64,000 nt of DNA from Sporomusa sp. KB1 (GTDB taxonomy: Bacteria; Bacillota; Negativicutes; Sporomusales; Sporomusaceae), in assembly GCF_007830295.1 (NCBI RefSeq), contig NZ_VLKC01000002.1, positions 840,940-904,939 of the forward strand. The letters run 5' to 3'. The notes beneath the pieces were generated by a model. That model was not told where the DNA came from, made no database searches, and was given only the letters and a program-made list of their open reading frames with translations. Position numbers and translations under genes: made by a program. Positions 63,300 through 64,000 of this stretch are shown piece by piece; position 1 is the first letter of the stretch, and each line of letters starts with the position of its first letter.

Positions 63300-64000
63300 T
63301 TAGCCCGTCTTAGTTGGAAAAACAATAATAAACTTTGTTCCCTGACCGTCCTCTGATTGTACTTGAATGGTTCCTGCATGCCGCCGTACAATTCCTGCAC
63401 AAACAGAAAGCCCCAACCCTGTACCGTTGGCTTTCGTAGTAAAGAAAGGGTCAAATATTTTATTCAGGTACTCTTTGCCAATGCCACAGCCACAATCCTT
63501 GACAAATAAGTGCACCATATCGTCCCTGACACTCGTTTCGATAGTAAGGATTCCATGCCCGCTCATAGCTTCCAGACCATTCCTAACAAGATTCAAAATC
63601 AATTGTTTAATTTCTTTGTCATCTAGTAATAGATCAGGACACCCCTTGTCTAACACTATTGCCAGTTCAATATCTCGTTTATTTGTATCACTTAATATAA
63701 GGGGAGTAATTTGCTTTATGATAGTATTCAAATTTTGCGATTTTCGCTCTATTGCCTTGTTGTTAGCGAGGGAAAGAAAATTGGTAATAAGCTGCTCGAC
63801 TCGCTCCAATTCATTCAAAACAATAGTAAATTGTTCTATCATATCACTCGGTACCTTGCGGCTAAAATATTGCAAGTAGCCTTTAATAACTGTCATAGGA
63901 TTTCTAACTTCATGTGCTACCCCTGCGGCCATTTCATTTACCAAATTGAATCTATCTAATTTTGCTATTTCCGCTTTCATGCGTTCATATTCCGTAATAT
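63300..64000 (-). CDS. Sensor histidine kinase, C-terminal part (cut by window edge)
   Basis: The last 233 codons of a histidine kinase; the frame is open through the right edge (ITEYERMKAEIAKLDRF precedes the internal ATG at 63980), as in PAS-linked kinases. The phospho-His is in AAGVAHEVRNPMTVIKGYLQ, the N box in LVRNGLEAMSG, G1 in VKDCGCGIG, the F box in FDPFFTTK and G2 in GTGLGLSV. It likely senses a signal for the creatininase-Liv operon downstream, but no response regulator is seen. No promoter is obvious in 63181-63299. Confidence 0.92.
   Translation of the reverse strand, partial: ITEYERMKAEIAKLDRFNLVNEMAAGVAHEVRNPMTVIKGYLQYFSRKVPSDMIEQFTIVLNELERVEQLITNFLSLANNKAIERKSQNLNTIIKQITPLILSDTNKRDIELAIVLDKGCPDLLLDDKEIKQLILNLVRNGLEAMSGHGILTIETSVRDDMVHLFVKDCGCGIGKEYLNKIFDPFFTTKANGTGLGLSVCAGIVRRHAGTIQVQSEDGQGTKFIIVFPTKTG

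Noticed and set aside
1..64000. CRISPR arrays, tRNA or rRNA genes, insertion sequences with transposases, prophage genes
   Set aside because: None was found on reading the window. The repeats present occur as pairs and lack transposase genes.

Overview
The window looks like a chromosomal segment of an anaerobic, diderm, spore-former-type Firmicute of the Negativicutes (Sporomusa/Pelosinus-like). The reasons are Firmicutes-style control (two T-boxes, strong GGAGG ribosome binding sites, the redox repressor Rex, sigma-54 activators of the AcoR type) together with a PagL-like outer-membrane lipid A deacylase, which implies an outer membrane. Base composition is moderate and most genes lie on the minus strand. 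I saw no tRNA, rRNA, CRISPR array, transposase or phage gene. The genus is an inference.

Region 1 (1-18.1 kb) is the most unusual part. Two paralogous sigma-54 activators (one cut by the left edge, one at 14474-16561) bracket a minus-strand set: a chemoreceptor, an OFA-family transporter with a tiny zinc-ribbon protein, and an operon of a bis-MGD molybdenum oxidoreductase, a short [4Fe-4S] subunit, an aromatic-acid-type MFS transporter, an ion-transporter-type permease and a DHA2 MFS exporter. Three well-matched sigma-54 promoters (5760, 13391, 14149) fire toward the zinc-ribbon/OFA pair, the Mo enzyme operon and a 45-residue protein. Both activators are preceded by the same ~150-nt leader, which folds with compensating changes and ends in a terminator. 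I infer a substrate-induced anaerobic conversion of a small, probably aromatic, compound with its own uptake and export. The enzyme family is not one I can name.

Region 2 (18.3-31.7 kb) holds an ArsS-like radical SAM gene with a NitT/TauT/SsuABC-type ABC transporter, an Asp/Glu racemase-PhzF pair, two transporters or membrane proteins of the YitT and Na/Pi families, signal peptidase I, an ECF S component, a PagL homologue between 58-bp direct repeats, an MFS pump and a dicarboxylate/amino-acid symporter. Region 3 (32.1-41.6 kb) holds exonuclease III, YitT, two CheX-type proteins, ilvBN under an Ile T-box, a polysaccharide deacetylase, and a molybdate transport cluster (two ModA-like proteins and ModB, no ModC seen), which would serve the Mo enzyme.

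Region 4 (42-51.7 kb) contains rex, a decayed transporter gene, two copies of an unidentified structured RNA, a thioesterase, a GGDEF/EAL protein, the carboxynorspermidine dehydrogenase/decarboxylase pair and an ASCH protein. Region 5 (51.8-64 kb) contains thiSFGHE, a sodium:solute symporter under a T-box with a Phe-type specifier and two antiterminator/terminator modules in series, and an operon of a creatininase-family amidohydrolase with a complete branched-chain-type (Liv) ABC transporter behind a sensor histidine kinase that runs off the right edge.

All function calls come from reading the sequence and from memory of protein families. No database search was run.
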